From an uncultured Hyphomicrobiales bacterium (GTDB taxonomy: Bacteria; Pseudomonadota; Alphaproteobacteria; Rhizobiales; Beijerinckiaceae): a stretch of 38,033 nt of DNA. The notes below the pieces were generated by a model that saw nothing but the letters and a program-made list of their open reading frames with translations, made no database searches and was not told the DNA's origin. Below, one piece after another: positions 16,510 through 25,248 of this stretch; the first letter of the stretch is position 1, and the number at the start of each line of letters is the position of its first letter. The position numbers were made by a program, and so were the translations under genes. The stretch spans positions 1-38,033 of the forward strand of contig CAIUPE010000059.1 in the NCBI GenBank assembly GCA_903900975.1, in the 5' to 3' direction.

Positions 16510-17526
16510 GTGGGTGTCGTTGTACCTTTGGAAGGCAAATCCGCGTCGGGTCCGAGCCTTGATTCGCTTCTGTCCTTGACCAAAGTTGGGATGGAAGGCG
16601 TTAACCGGATGATTTTGTCCCGCGTTGGCTCCGATGTTGAGATGATTCCCGAGATTGCGAAGCATTTGATCGAGTCCGGCGGCAAACGGCTTCGTCCGAT
16701 GTTGACCTTGGCCACGGCTTCGATGTGTGGCTATGCGGGCGAGGGTGATATTAAGCTCGCTGCAGCCGTTGAATTTATGCACACGGCAACCCTCCTTCAC
16801 GATGACGTCGTTGACGATAGCGAAATGAGACGCGGCAAACTGGCGGCGCGGATGCTGTGGGGCAACGAGGCGAGCGTCCTTGTCGGCGATTTTTTACTCG
16901 GTCAAGCGTTTAAAATGATGGTCGAAGTGGGTTCCCTTCACGCGCTCGACGTCTTGTCAACGGCGGCGACCGTGATTGCCGAGGGAGAAGTGTTTCAGTT
17001 GGCGGTCGCCAAAAATACGGCGACAACGGAGGATGAATATCTCTCCGTCGTGCGCGGTAAGACAGCCGCTTTGTTTGCCGCAGCCTGCGAGGTTGGGCCG
17101 ATCATTGCGGGCTTTGGCAAAGCGGAACAAGCGGCTTGCCGGTCATATGGTGCCAATCTCGGCATTGCCTTCCAGCTCATCGATGACGCGCTGGATTATG
17201 GCGGCATAACCGCCAAACTGGGTAAGAATCTGGGCGACGATTTCCGCGAGAGCAAAATTACCTTGCCAGTGGTACTTTCGTTCCGCCGCGGCACCGAAAT
17301 TGAACGGGCGTTTTGGAAGCATGCGCTGGAAGAAGGTCATACGGGCGAAACAGAACTCGCCGAGGCGATTTCGATCATGAAGAAGCACCGCGCCATCGAA
17401 GACACAATTGAGCGCGCACGGCATTATGGCGCGATGGCGCGCGATGCTTTGGCACTGTTTGCCGACACGCCGATGAAACAGGCAATGTTGGAGGCGGTCG
17501 ATTTTTGTATCTCACGCGCCCATTGA
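16510..17526 (+). CDS. ispB: Octaprenyl/decaprenyl diphosphate synthase
   Basis: A 338-residue trans-polyprenyl synthase. The frame is open far upstream, but that part is opposite to DUF2007. GTG at 16510 is preceded by AAAGGAA at 16497-16503, six bases away, and gives the standard family length. The first aspartate-rich motif is DDVVDD at residues 98-103 (LLHDDVVDDSEMRRG) and the second is DDALD in QLIDDALDYGG; GGKRLRP binds diphosphate. The enzyme makes the long isoprenoid tail of ubiquinone from FPP/GPP and IPP. Residues before the first motif suggest a long-chain product; the exact chain length (C40-C50) cannot be read by eye. Confidence 0.92.
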   Translation: MGVVVPLEGKSASGPSLDSLLSLTKVGMEGVNRMILSRVGSDVEMIPEIAKHLIESGGKRLRPMLTLATASMCGYAGEGDIKLAAAVEFMHTATLLHDDVVDDSEMRRGKLAARMLWGNEASVLVGDFLLGQAFKMMVEVGSLHALDVLSTAATVIAEGEVFQLAVAKNTATTEDEYLSVVRGKTAALFAAACEVGPIIAGFGKAEQAACRSYGANLGIAFQLIDDALDYGGITAKLGKNLGDDFRESKITLPVVLSFRRGTEIERAFWKHALEEGHTGETELAEAISIMKKHRAIEDTIERARHYGAMARDALALFADTPMKQAMLEAVDFCISRAH

Positions 17527-17533
17527 AGGTGTT

Positions 17534-17896
17534 TCAGCGCCTCGGTGACCCGTGGTGCTGGGCGATGCGCCAGTTTCCGTCCTGTTTGACGAGCATCCAC
17601 GTTACCCGATAGGGCATCGGGGTTTCGCCATCGGCAAAATCGACATGCGCAGCGGTTGCCGCCATGGTGTCGCTTAGCATGACGACCCGAGGGAATGCGT
17701 ATTCAGCAACATGAACGTCAGGGCCACGGCCGCCAAAATAGTCCCGAATGGCCGATCGGCCGACCACCAATTCGGGGATGGAACCAAACAGCATCGCGTC
17801 TTCGGTATAAAGGGCGGAGTGGGAGTCGAGGTCATGGCTGTTGAAGACTTCGACCCAGCGTTTGTGAAGCGCTTCGATGGTAGGTGTAGGGTTCAT
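17534..17896 (-). CDS. SnoaL-like / DUF4440 nuclear transport factor 2 fold protein
   Basis: A 120-residue small domain protein of the NTF2-like superfamily (SgcJ/EcaC type). It shows the family pattern of an N-terminal helix (LHKRWVEVFNSHDLDSHSALY), then TEDAMLFGS, and a C-terminal strand WMLVKQDGNWRIAQHHGS. Members are ketosteroid-isomerase-like enzymes or ligand-binding proteins; here no function can be assigned. It is convergent with ispB, whose stop is 7 nt away, and divergent from prfC. Confidence 0.8.
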   Translation of the reverse strand: MNPTPTIEALHKRWVEVFNSHDLDSHSALYTEDAMLFGSIPELVVGRSAIRDYFGGRGPDVHVAEYAFPRVVMLSDTMAATAAHVDFADGETPMPYRVTWMLVKQDGNWRIAQHHGSPRR

Positions 17897-17922
17897 TGAA
17901 CGTTTCCCTGAGCTTTTATAAT
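17896..17922 (+). promoter_or_regulatory. Possible sigma70-type promoter upstream of prfC
   Basis: TTGAAC (17896-17901) and a perfect TATAAT (17917-17922) are separated by 15 bp, slightly shorter than ideal. A transcript would begin near 17930 and give prfC a leader of about 150 nt. The -35 hexamer overlaps the start codon region of the minus-strand SnoaL-like gene. Low confidence because of the short spacer and the distance to prfC. Confidence 0.3.
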
Positions 17923-18078
17923 GCCCATGAAGATAGGCACCATGACGCTTGGATGTCCATCATTGAACGAACCCGCGCGCGGTTAGGTTGATTGGCCTCT
18001 TGATCCTTGCCCTTTTCCCGACTACGTCCCCTATGGTGGGTGCAACGGGCATCCGCTTTTTGTTCTGTTGAAAGTCAC

Positions 18079-19665
18079 ATGACCGCCCCCACCCCTGCCT
18101 CACGCCGACGTACCTTCGCCATCATCTCCCATCCCGATGCCGGTAAGACCACGCTGACGGAAAAGCTCTTGCTGATGGGCGGTGCTATTCAGCTCGCGGG
18201 CGAGGTGAAAGCAAAGAAGAGCGGTACCCAGACGCGTTCGGACTGGATGGGCATTGAACGCGAGCGCGGCATTTCGGTTGTTACGTCGGTGATGACGTTT
18301 GAATATGGCGGGTGTGTTTTTAACCTCCTTGATACGCCCGGCCACGAGGACTTTTCGGAAGACACCTATCGCACACTGACCTCCGTCGATTCAGCCGTCA
18401 TGGTCATCGATGCGGCCAAGGGTATCGAAGCCCGGACGCGCAAATTGTTTGAAGTGTGTCGGCTCCGCGATATTCCGATTGTGACCTTCATCAACAAAAT
18501 GGACCGCGAAACCCGCGATCCTTTCGATCTGCTGGACGAGATCGAAAAGACCCTCGCCCTCGATACGGCGCCCGTCAATTGGCCGATCGGGCAAGGCCGC
18601 AGCTTTGCTGGCACTTATGATTTACAGCGCAACCGTGTGCGCCGCATTGATACTGACGAGGAACCGATAACGGTCAATGGGCCGGAAGATTCACGCGTTG
18701 AAGCCCTGCTCCCAAATCATGAATGGCCCGCTTTTCTCGATCAAATATCGTTGGCGCGCGAAGCCTGCCGTCCGTTTGAACTCGCAGCATTTCGCGAAGG
18801 ACATCTCACGCCGGTTTTCTTTGGCTCTGCCTTGCGCAACTTTGGTGTGCGCGATCTGATTGATGCGATGGCCGCCATTGCCCCGCCGCCGCGGGCGCAA
18901 GAAGCCGATACCCGCATGGTGGAAGCGGAAGAGCCGAAAATGACCGGCTTCGTCTTCAAAATCCAGGCGAATATGGACCCCAATCACCGGGACCGTATCG
19001 CCTTTATCCGGGTGTGTTCTGGTAAACTTGAGCGCGGCATGAAGGCTAAGCTGGTTCGCACCGGCAAACCCTTGCCGATTAACGCGCCCCAATTCTTTTT
19101 TGCGCGTAACCGCGCTCTGGCCGAAGAAGCTTATGCAGGCGATGTCGTCGGCATCCCGAACCACGGCACGCTCCGGATTGGCGACACCCTCACCGAGGGG
19201 GAGGAACTTGTGTTCCGTGGCGTTCCGAGTTTTGCACCCGAAATCTTGCGCCGGGTTCGCTTGAAAGACGCCATGAAGGCTAAAAAATTGCGTGAAGCGC
19301 TTGAGCAGCTCGGTGAAGAAGGCGTCGTTCAGCTCTTTATACCGTCCGACGGATCTGGGGCGATTGTCGGCGTTGTCGGTGCCTTGCAGCTCGACGTTTT
19401 ATTGGAACGACTTCAGGCTGAATATGGTGTTACCGTCGAATTTGAGCCGTCGCGCTTCACCATTTGCCGGTGGATTGAATCGGCCGATAAAGTCGAACTT
19501 CAAAAATTCATCGATGCCCATGGTTCATCCATCGCGCATGATCTCGACGGTGCGCCGGTCTTCATGGCACCGTCGGCCTTTACGTTAAATTACGAGCACG
19601 AGCGGTGGCCTGCCATCGAAGTGAAAGACATCAAGGATTATCAGGTGCGCGATAACGTCGCCTGA
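18079..19665 (+). CDS. prfC: Peptide chain release factor 3 (RF3)
   Basis: A 528-residue translational GTPase of normal RF3 length. ATG at 18079 gives the family N-terminus RRTFAIISHPDAGKTTLTEK. GTP-binding motifs are SHPDAGKT (G1), RGISVVTSVM (G2), DTPGHEDFSEDTYR (G3) and INKMDRE (G4). It recycles RF1/RF2 from the ribosome after termination. The frame extends 72 nt upstream, but that extension starts in non-conserved sequence. An Ldh2-type dehydrogenase gene follows after 22 nt and may be co-transcribed, with no obvious functional link. Confidence 0.95.
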   Translation: MTAPTPASRRRTFAIISHPDAGKTTLTEKLLLMGGAIQLAGEVKAKKSGTQTRSDWMGIERERGISVVTSVMTFEYGGCVFNLLDTPGHEDFSEDTYRTLTSVDSAVMVIDAAKGIEARTRKLFEVCRLRDIPIVTFINKMDRETRDPFDLLDEIEKTLALDTAPVNWPIGQGRSFAGTYDLQRNRVRRIDTDEEPITVNGPEDSRVEALLPNHEWPAFLDQISLAREACRPFELAAFREGHLTPVFFGSALRNFGVRDLIDAMAAIAPPPRAQEADTRMVEAEEPKMTGFVFKIQANMDPNHRDRIAFIRVCSGKLERGMKAKLVRTGKPLPINAPQFFFARNRALAEEAYAGDVVGIPNHGTLRIGDTLTEGEELVFRGVPSFAPEILRRVRLKDAMKAKKLREALEQLGEEGVVQLFIPSDGSGAIVGVVGALQLDVLLERLQAEYGVTVEFEPSRFTICRWIESADKVELQKFIDAHGSSIAHDLDGAPVFMAPSAFTLNYEHERWPAIEVKDIKDYQVRDNVA

Positions 19666-19687
19666 CGTCAAACATAGGAGAGGCGAA

Positions 19688-20770
19688 ATGGCAGGTTTAT
19701 CTCCCAATGAGCGGCTTTTTGGCGCCGATGCCTTAAAGGCCGTTGTCCGTGAAATCTTCCGCGCCGCCGGTTCAAGTGAGAGAGAATGTGCGCTTGTTGC
19801 CGATCATCTCGTTGAAGCCAATCTCAAAGGTCATGATTCCCACGGGGTTGGCATGATTCCAGCCTATGCGGCTTCCCTCGCGGTCGGCGATCTGGTGCTG
19901 AATGCCACGCCAAAAATGGTTCGCGATACTGGCGGTGCGATGGTGCTGGATGGCGGGTTGGGGTTGGGGCAAGCGATCGCCCATGACGCTATGGCCCTGG
20001 GCATTGAGCGCACGCGGGAAACCGGTTCCGCCATTGTAGCGTTGCGAAACAGCCACCATATCGGTCGAATTGGCCACTGGGCCGAGCAATGTGCCCGCGC
20101 CGGCTTTGTCTCTATTCATTTTGTCAATGTTGTCGCCGAACCGGTGGTGGCTCCCTTCGGCGGCAAAATGCCGCGGTTGGTAACCAATCCGGTTTCGATA
20201 GGCATTCCACGCCGCGGTTCCGAGCCTGTTATCGTTGATTTCGCCACCAGCAAACTCGCGCACGGAAAAATCCGTGTCGCCTATAATAAAGGCGTGCCGG
20301 TGCCCGATGGCACATTGATTGATGCCGAAGGGCAACCCACCAATGATCCGGCTGCGATGTTTGAGGCTCCAACGGGTGCTATTCTTCCGTTCGGCGAGCA
20401 TAAAGGCTGGACGCTCGCCTTTGCTTGCGAGGCTTTAGCTGGTGCTTTGACGGGCGGCCTTGCCATGAAGGGTCCCGCAACGCGTAAAGCTATCGTCAAC
20501 AATATGCTGTCAATTATTGTCTCGCCCGAGGCGATTGGGACGCAGGTTACCTATTTATCGGAACTGGAAGAATTCATTCATTGGGCGCAATTGCCGTCGG
20601 CTGGGGAAGTGCCGACCGTTCTACTTCCGGGCGATCCCGAGCGTACGACCAAGGCGCAGCGGCTCAACGCAGGCATTCCGGTCGATGCCAATAGTTGGGC
20701 ACAGATCAAAGCGGCGGGCGTGTCGTTGGGTGTATCGGCACAAGCGCTCGACACCCTTGTTGCCTCGTGA
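19688..20770 (+). CDS. Ldh family malate/L-lactate-type dehydrogenase
   Basis: A 360-residue NAD(P)-dependent oxidoreductase of the Ldh2/YlbC/YbiC family, distinct from classical Rossmann-fold malate dehydrogenases. Landmarks are GHDSHGVGMIPAY with the catalytic histidine, NSHHIGRIGHW, TNPVSIGIPR, DFATSKLAHGKI and FGEHKGWTLA. Members reduce or oxidise 2-hydroxy acids such as malate, L-lactate, sulfolactate or ureidoglycolate; the substrate here is undetermined. ATG at 19688 has AGGAG well placed upstream. Confidence 0.9.
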   Translation: MAGLSPNERLFGADALKAVVREIFRAAGSSERECALVADHLVEANLKGHDSHGVGMIPAYAASLAVGDLVLNATPKMVRDTGGAMVLDGGLGLGQAIAHDAMALGIERTRETGSAIVALRNSHHIGRIGHWAEQCARAGFVSIHFVNVVAEPVVAPFGGKMPRLVTNPVSIGIPRRGSEPVIVDFATSKLAHGKIRVAYNKGVPVPDGTLIDAEGQPTNDPAAMFEAPTGAILPFGEHKGWTLAFACEALAGALTGGLAMKGPATRKAIVNNMLSIIVSPEAIGTQVTYLSELEEFIHWAQLPSAGEVPTVLLPGDPERTTKAQRLNAGIPVDANSWAQIKAAGVSLGVSAQALDTLVAS

Positions 20771-20863
20771 CAGTGGTACAGCTTGCTTCCGGCGGTGCGG
20801 CGGGCCATAGAACAGCCAGCCTGTGCTGCGAAAGCACGGATTGACGACCATCTGAAGGGCTGC

Positions 20864-21886
20864 ATGACGGAATTGGCCAAGAATAGCCTATCCGCACCGG
20901 ACAAGAAGAAGCCGGAGCATCGATTGACCCGTTGGCTTGGCCCCGCGCTGAGCGGCGCGCTTATTCTCGGCTCGATTTTCGTCCTTCGCCTGCAACTGGC
21001 GGATGTGACATTTGCCGATGTGGCAGAGGGTTTGCGCAAGGCCACGGGTGGCCAGCTGGGTCTCGCCATCGGATTTACTTTGCTCAGTTATATGTTTCTG
21101 GCGGGCTATGATACGCTCGCCATGCGGCAATTGGCGATTCGCGTTCGCCTGCTGACGGTCATTTTCGCTTCGTTTACGAGCTATGCCATTTCCTTCACTT
21201 TAGGCTTTCCGCTTTTAACGGCCGGAACGGTGCGATACCGGATTTATTCGGCCAGCGGCATTTCGTCGTCGAAAGTGATGAGTTTGACCTTGATTGCAGG
21301 AATGACCTTCATTCTGGGCATGGCGGTTGTCGTGGGCATTGGTTTGATGTGGCAGGCGGAAGCCATTTCGGCCATCAACCAGGCCACGGCCCATATCAAC
21401 CAATTGGCAGGCATGGCCGTCTTGTCGGGTATTCTCGTCTATCTCGTCTGGGCCGCCGCCAAGCGCCGCCATGTCCGGATTAAGCAATTTATCATTGAAT
21501 TACCCACCCTTGGCGTTTCGCTCGGCCAGCTCGCTTTGGGTGCCGCGGATGTTTGCGCGGCAGGTGCTGTCCTTTATGTGTTTTTGCCGGAAGGACACGG
21601 CATTGCGTTTGAGACTTTTGCGGCTGTCTATGCCTTTGGCTGCATTTTGGGCGTCGTTAGTAATGTTCCGGGCGGATTGGGCGTCTTGGAAAGCACGATG
21701 TTGGGGGCGTTTTCCACCGTCGCAAAGCCAGATCTGATCGGCGCCTTATTGTTGTTTCGCCTTTGTTATTATCTCGGGCCGTTTGTTGTTGGGCTATCAA
21801 GCCTCGGAATTTACGAAATTGTCATGCGACTGTCACACAATCGTGGGGAAGCTAAAGATCATGCGCACCGCGAGGGTGGTTCGTAA
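20864..21886 (+). CDS. PF03706 integral membrane protein (MprF flippase-domain-like, UPF0104)
   Basis: A 340-residue protein with about seven or eight membrane segments. ATG at 20864, with AAGGG five bases upstream, is preferred over the earlier in-frame ATG at 20783. It shows PF03706 landmarks: FASFTSYAISFTLGFPLLTAGTVRYR and the terminal SNVPGGLGVLESTMLGAF. This domain is the membrane (flippase) half of lysyl-phosphatidylglycerol synthase MprF; the catalytic aminoacyl-transferase half is absent. The last 70 bases of the gene contain a PhoB-box-like element, and phoR starts 28 nt after its stop. It could flip or handle a phospholipid or lipid precursor; a link to phosphate stress is inferred from position only. 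Confidence 0.87.
   Translation: MTELAKNSLSAPDKKKPEHRLTRWLGPALSGALILGSIFVLRLQLADVTFADVAEGLRKATGGQLGLAIGFTLLSYMFLAGYDTLAMRQLAIRVRLLTVIFASFTSYAISFTLGFPLLTAGTVRYRIYSASGISSSKVMSLTLIAGMTFILGMAVVVGIGLMWQAEAISAINQATAHINQLAGMAVLSGILVYLVWAAAKRRHVRIKQFIIELPTLGVSLGQLALGAADVCAAGAVLYVFLPEGHGIAFETFAAVYAFGCILGVVSNVPGGLGVLESTMLGAFSTVAKPDLIGALLLFRLCYYLGPFVVGLSSLGIYEIVMRLSHNRGEAKDHAHREGGS
21819..21836 (+). promoter_or_regulatory. PhoB box inside the 3' end of the PF03706 gene, before phoR
   Basis: TTGTCAT (21819-21825), GCGA, CTGTCAC (21830-21836): two 7-bp PhoB half-sites at the required 11-bp period. Thirteen of the 14 half-site bases fit the consensus CTGTCAT/CTGTCAY. It lies 79 bp upstream of the phoR start codon and would allow PhoB to drive phoR-pst from within the upstream gene. 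The -10 region is not obvious (TAAAGA at 21853-21858 is weak), so promoter activity is inferred. Confidence 0.65.
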
Positions 21887-21914
21887 CGCTTAAAATGACA
21901 GAAGGATCGACGGT

Positions 21915-22988
21915 ATGGAACTGAGCCAGGCAGCCCTGCTACCGGAAGTTCTTGATGCGCTGTCGGATCCGGTCATTCTCGTCGATGGACGCAAAGTGGT
22001 CACGTTTGGCAATGCCGCGGCTATGGCGTCTTGGCCCGCCCTTGTGAAGGGAGCGCCGCTTTCTTTCACCCTTCGTGCGCCTGATCTGATCGATGCGATC
22101 GATCGTGTCTTGGCATCGGTTGCCCCCATGATCCGTGGGACTATGACCGAACGGTTGCCGGTAGATCGGTTGTTTGATTTTCAAGTGGTCAGCCTGTCGT
22201 CGGCATTGAGCGCAAGTCCGCGCACGGCACCGGCGGTTGTCCTTGTTTTTCGTGATCTGACCGAGGCAAAGCGGCTTGAGGCGATGCGGGTCGATTTTGT
22301 GGCAAATGCGAGCCACGAATTGCGGACGCCTCTGGCATCGCTTCTAGGGTTCATCGAAACGCTGCAAGGTCCGGCCCGCAATGATCCGCTCGCTCAAAGC
22401 CGGTTTTTGGGCATCATGCGGGAGCAAGGTCGTCGCATGGCCCGCTTGATCGACGATTTGCTTTCACTCTCGCGGGTCGAAATGAGCGAGCATCGTCGGC
22501 CGGTGGATCCGGTCGATATGGCGGTTGTGATACGCCAGGTTGCCGACACCCTTCGTCCGGTGGCCGAAGAACGTCAGGTCGCGCTTGAATTTCATTTGCC
22601 GCCGGAGCCTGTCTTGGTGGCGGGCGACCGCGATGAATTGATGCGGGTGGCTGAAAACCTGATCGAGAATGCCATCAAATACGGCCACTCGGGCGGACGG
22701 GTCGAGCTCACGCTCACGAAGGAAGCCTTGGGTCAGGGGAAATGTGGCGAGGGCCATCTCATCGTTCGAGATTTTGGCACCGGTATTTCGGCTGAACATC
22801 TTCCGCGCCTGACCGAGCGATTTTACCGTGTGGACGCGTCCGCCAGCCGCGAAACGGGCGGCACAGGTTTGGGGCTCGCGATCGTCAAACATATTGTAAA
22901 TCGCCACCGGGGCCGCCTAACGATTGAGAGCGAGCTTGGCACAGGGTCGGTCTTCCACGTTATTTTACCCTTGTTTTTGGGGGAATAA
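21915..22988 (+). CDS. phoR: Phosphate regulon sensor histidine kinase PhoR, lacking membrane segments
   Basis: A 357-residue kinase. A PAS-like domain covers about residues 10-115, then HisKA with His134 in NASHELRTPLASLLGF, the N-box ENLIENAIKYG, RDFGTGIS and GGTGLGLAIVKHI. It phosphorylates PhoB when phosphate is scarce. AAGGA sits eight bases before ATG 21915, and an in-frame TAA at 21891-21893 rules out any N-terminal extension. Most PhoR proteins carry one or two N-terminal membrane helices; here none exists, so this PhoR should be soluble or recruited by PhoU or the Pst transporter. It begins the phoR-pstSCAB-phoU-phoB cluster. Assignment rests on context together with the PhoR-like kinase core. 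Confidence 0.9.
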   Translation: MELSQAALLPEVLDALSDPVILVDGRKVVTFGNAAAMASWPALVKGAPLSFTLRAPDLIDAIDRVLASVAPMIRGTMTERLPVDRLFDFQVVSLSSALSASPRTAPAVVLVFRDLTEAKRLEAMRVDFVANASHELRTPLASLLGFIETLQGPARNDPLAQSRFLGIMREQGRRMARLIDDLLSLSRVEMSEHRRPVDPVDMAVVIRQVADTLRPVAEERQVALEFHLPPEPVLVAGDRDELMRVAENLIENAIKYGHSGGRVELTLTKEALGQGKCGEGHLIVRDFGTGISAEHLPRLTERFYRVDASASRETGGTGLGLAIVKHIVNRHRGRLTIESELGTGSVFHVILPLFLGE

Positions 22989-23012
22989 TGAGAATTACGC
23001 CGATTCATCCCG

Positions 23013-23041
23013 CTGTAATTCAAACGTCACATACGTGTCAT
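23013..23041 (+). promoter_or_regulatory. Three-unit PhoB box upstream of pstS
   Basis: Three 7-bp units repeat every 11 bp: CTGTAAT (23013-23019), ACGTCAC (23024-23030) and GTGTCAT (23035-23041), with AT-rich 4-bp spacers. This is the layout of tandem PhoB sites at pst promoters. It lies 115 bp before the pstS start and 25 bp after the phoR stop. The -10 is weak to the eye. It should place pstSCAB under its own phosphate-responsive promoter. Confidence 0.75.
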
Positions 23042-23155
23042 AAAAAGTCCCTAGGGGTGATCGCGACGGTGCAAAAGCCTCGTTAAGGGTGTTGCATTTT
23101 CCCATTTCTCATGAGGGAACGTGTCGCCTCTTCGGTCCAATATGGAGATCATTCC

Positions 23156-24172
23156 GTGAAATTTTCAACCTTGCTTGCCGCTGGTATTGCTCTGGCCGTA
23201 ACCGCTACCGCAGCCTTCGCCGATGATATTTCGGGTGCTGGCGCGACGTTCCCCTTCCCGGTTTATTCGAAATGGGCTGATGCCTATAAGAAGGCAACCG
23301 GTGTTGGTCTCAACTATCAGTCCATTGGCTCGGGCGCTGGCATCAAGCAGATCCAGGCCAAGACGGTAACGTTCGGTGCGACCGACATTCCGCAAAAGGC
23401 GGAAGACCTTGCCAAATTCGGCCTTGTTCAGTGGCCGCAGGTAATGGGCGGCATTGTTCCTGTTGTGAATCTCGAAGGGATTGCCGCTGGCGACCTCGTG
23501 CTCGATGGGCCGACCTTGGCCAATATCTATCTTGGTAAAGTGAAGACGTGGGACGATGCAGCGATCACCAAATTGAACCCAAGTGCTAAGCTGCCAGCGT
23601 TGCCGATCGTTGTGGTTCGCCGTTCGGACGGTTCGGGTACAACGTTTAACTTCACGACCTATCTTTCCTCGGTCAGCCCGGACTTCAAGGCGGCCGTTGG
23701 TGCTGGACAGGCCGTTGAATGGCCTGTGGGCGTCGGCGCCAAGGGCAATGATGGCGTCGCAGCGAATGTGATGCAGACCAAAGGCGCGATCGGCTATGTC
23801 GAATATGCCTTCGCGAAGCAGAACGCGATGGTAAACACCGACATGATCAACTCGGCGGGCAAGCGTGTGAAGCCAAAGCTTGAAAGCTTTGCAGCGGCTG
23901 CCTCGAACGCCGATTGGAACAGCGCTCCCAATTTTAACCTCGTGATTGTTAATCAGCCGGGCGATGCGTCCTGGCCAATGACCAATGCGACCTTTATTCT
24001 GATGTATTCCCAGCCGGACGATAAGGCTGCGGCTGCGGCGGCACTGGCCTTCTTTGATTGGTCTTTTACCAATGGTGCGAAGATGGCAGAAGAGCTTGAT
24101 TATATCCCGATGCCAGTGTCGGTTATCGCGAAGATCAAGTCGTCCGCTTGGACGACCATCATCACGAAGTAA
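23156..24172 (+). CDS. pstS: Phosphate ABC transporter substrate-binding protein
   Basis: A 338-residue periplasmic binding protein. GTG at 23156, with GGAG eight bases upstream, gives a clean signal peptide ([19 protein letters not shown], cleavage after AFA and before DDISG). Phosphate-binding landmarks are [38 protein letters not shown] and the terminal [11 protein letters not shown]. It delivers phosphate to PstCA. A reading frame from ATG 23111 would hide the signal peptide behind 15 extra residues and is less likely. A GC-rich hairpin separates it from pstC. Confidence 0.95.
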   Translation: MKFSTLLAAGIALAVTATAAFADDISGAGATFPFPVYSKWADAYKKATGVGLNYQSIGSGAGIKQIQAKTVTFGATDIPQKAEDLAKFGLVQWPQVMGGIVPVVNLEGIAAGDLVLDGPTLANIYLGKVKTWDDAAITKLNPSAKLPALPIVVVRRSDGSGTTFNFTTYLSSVSPDFKAAVGAGQAVEWPVGVGAKGNDGVAANVMQTKGAIGYVEYAFAKQNAMVNTDMINSAGKRVKPKLESFAAAASNADWNSAPNFNLVIVNQPGDASWPMTNATFILMYSQPDDKAAAAAALAFFDWSFTNGAKMAEELDYIPMPVSVIAKIKSSAWTTIITK

Positions 24173-24190
24173 TCTGACGATCAAATCCTT

Positions 24191-24217
24191 CGGGGCGACC
24201 GATCGCCGGCCGCCCCG
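24191..24217 (+). other. Intercistronic hairpin between pstS and pstC
   Basis: CGGGGCG (24191-24197) pairs perfectly with CGCCCCG (24211-24217) across a 13-nt loop, with no T run after it. Hairpins at this place in binding-protein operons protect the upstream mRNA or partly block transcription, giving more binding protein than permease. That role is inferred here. Confidence 0.6.
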
Positions 24218-24240
24218 ATAGACAAGTGGAGCCATTCATC

Positions 24241-25245
24241 GTGTCGACAGCTGACGAGACAATGCAAGCCATCCCGCACGTCGCAAAGCAACAGCGTGCG
24301 CGTGTCCTGCTCGGCATGGCCTTAGGAGACAAGGTCTTCGCCTTGGCGACACAAGTGGCCGCCTACCTTGTTTTGCTGGTATTGGCAGGCATCATCCTCT
24401 CGCTGATTGTAGGTGCTTGGCCAGCGATGAAAGCCTTTGGCTTCGAATTTCTCATTACCCGCCGCTGGGCACCTCAGCTTGAGCCGGAGCCTGTTCTGGG
24501 CGCCTTGGCACCCATCTATGGTACGCTGGTTTCATCTTTCATTGCCATGTTGATTGCCGTTCCATTCGGGCTTGGCATTGCCATTTTTCTAACCGAGCTT
24601 TGCCCGCATCGTTTGCGCAAGCCCGTGCGGTTGGCGATTGAGTTGTTGGCTGGCATTCCGTCGATCATTTACGGCATGTGGGGTTTTTTCGTCCTTGGCC
24701 CGTTTCTGGCCAATTATATTGAGCCCAGCCTTGTGGCGGCATTTGCCAATATTCCGGTGCTGAACAGTATTTTCAGTGGCGAAATGGTCTCCAATCTTAG
24801 CCTGTTCAACGCGTCGCTTATTCTCGCTATCATGATTTTGCCCTTTATCACGGCTATCGCAGTCGATGTGTTTTCAACCGTTCCGCCTGTTTTGAAAGAA
24901 GCGGCCTACGGCATCGGTTGCACGACATGGGAAGTGGTCAATAATGTTGTTTTGCCCTTTACCCGGGTCGGCGTTGTCGGCGGTGTGATGTTGGCCTTGG
25001 GCCGCGCTTTGGGTGAAACCATGGCGGTTACGTTCATTATCGGCAACAGCTTCAAGATTTCGGGTTCTATTTTCGCTCCCAGCACGACGATATCCGCTGC
25101 GATTGCGAGCGAGTTTGCCGAAAGTTCGGGTCTTCACCAGTCGGCCCTTATCTTGCTCGGTCTGTTGCTCTTCGTTCTGACCTTTTTTGTCCTTGCCACT
25201 GCCCGTTTCATGTTGATGCGGCTTGAAAAGCGCGCGGGAGCGTAA
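24241..25245 (+). CDS. pstC: Phosphate ABC transporter permease PstC
   Basis: A 334-residue inner-membrane permease with about six membrane segments after a 30-residue cytoplasmic start. The EAA-loop region is LKEAAYGIGCTTWEVVNNVVLP...GRALGETMAVTFIIG, typical of PstC. GTG at 24241 is preferred, with GGAG at 24228-24231 nine bases upstream; a GTG at 24226 would add five residues. It pairs with PstA to form the phosphate channel. Its stop is 3 nt before the pstA start. Confidence 0.94.
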   Translation: MSTADETMQAIPHVAKQQRARVLLGMALGDKVFALATQVAAYLVLLVLAGIILSLIVGAWPAMKAFGFEFLITRRWAPQLEPEPVLGALAPIYGTLVSSFIAMLIAVPFGLGIAIFLTELCPHRLRKPVRLAIELLAGIPSIIYGMWGFFVLGPFLANYIEPSLVAAFANIPVLNSIFSGEMVSNLSLFNASLILAIMILPFITAIAVDVFSTVPPVLKEAAYGIGCTTWEVVNNVVLPFTRVGVVGGVMLALGRALGETMAVTFIIGNSFKISGSIFAPSTTISAAIASEFAESSGLHQSALILLGLLLFVLTFFVLATARFMLMRLEKRAGA

Positions 25246-25248
25246 GAC

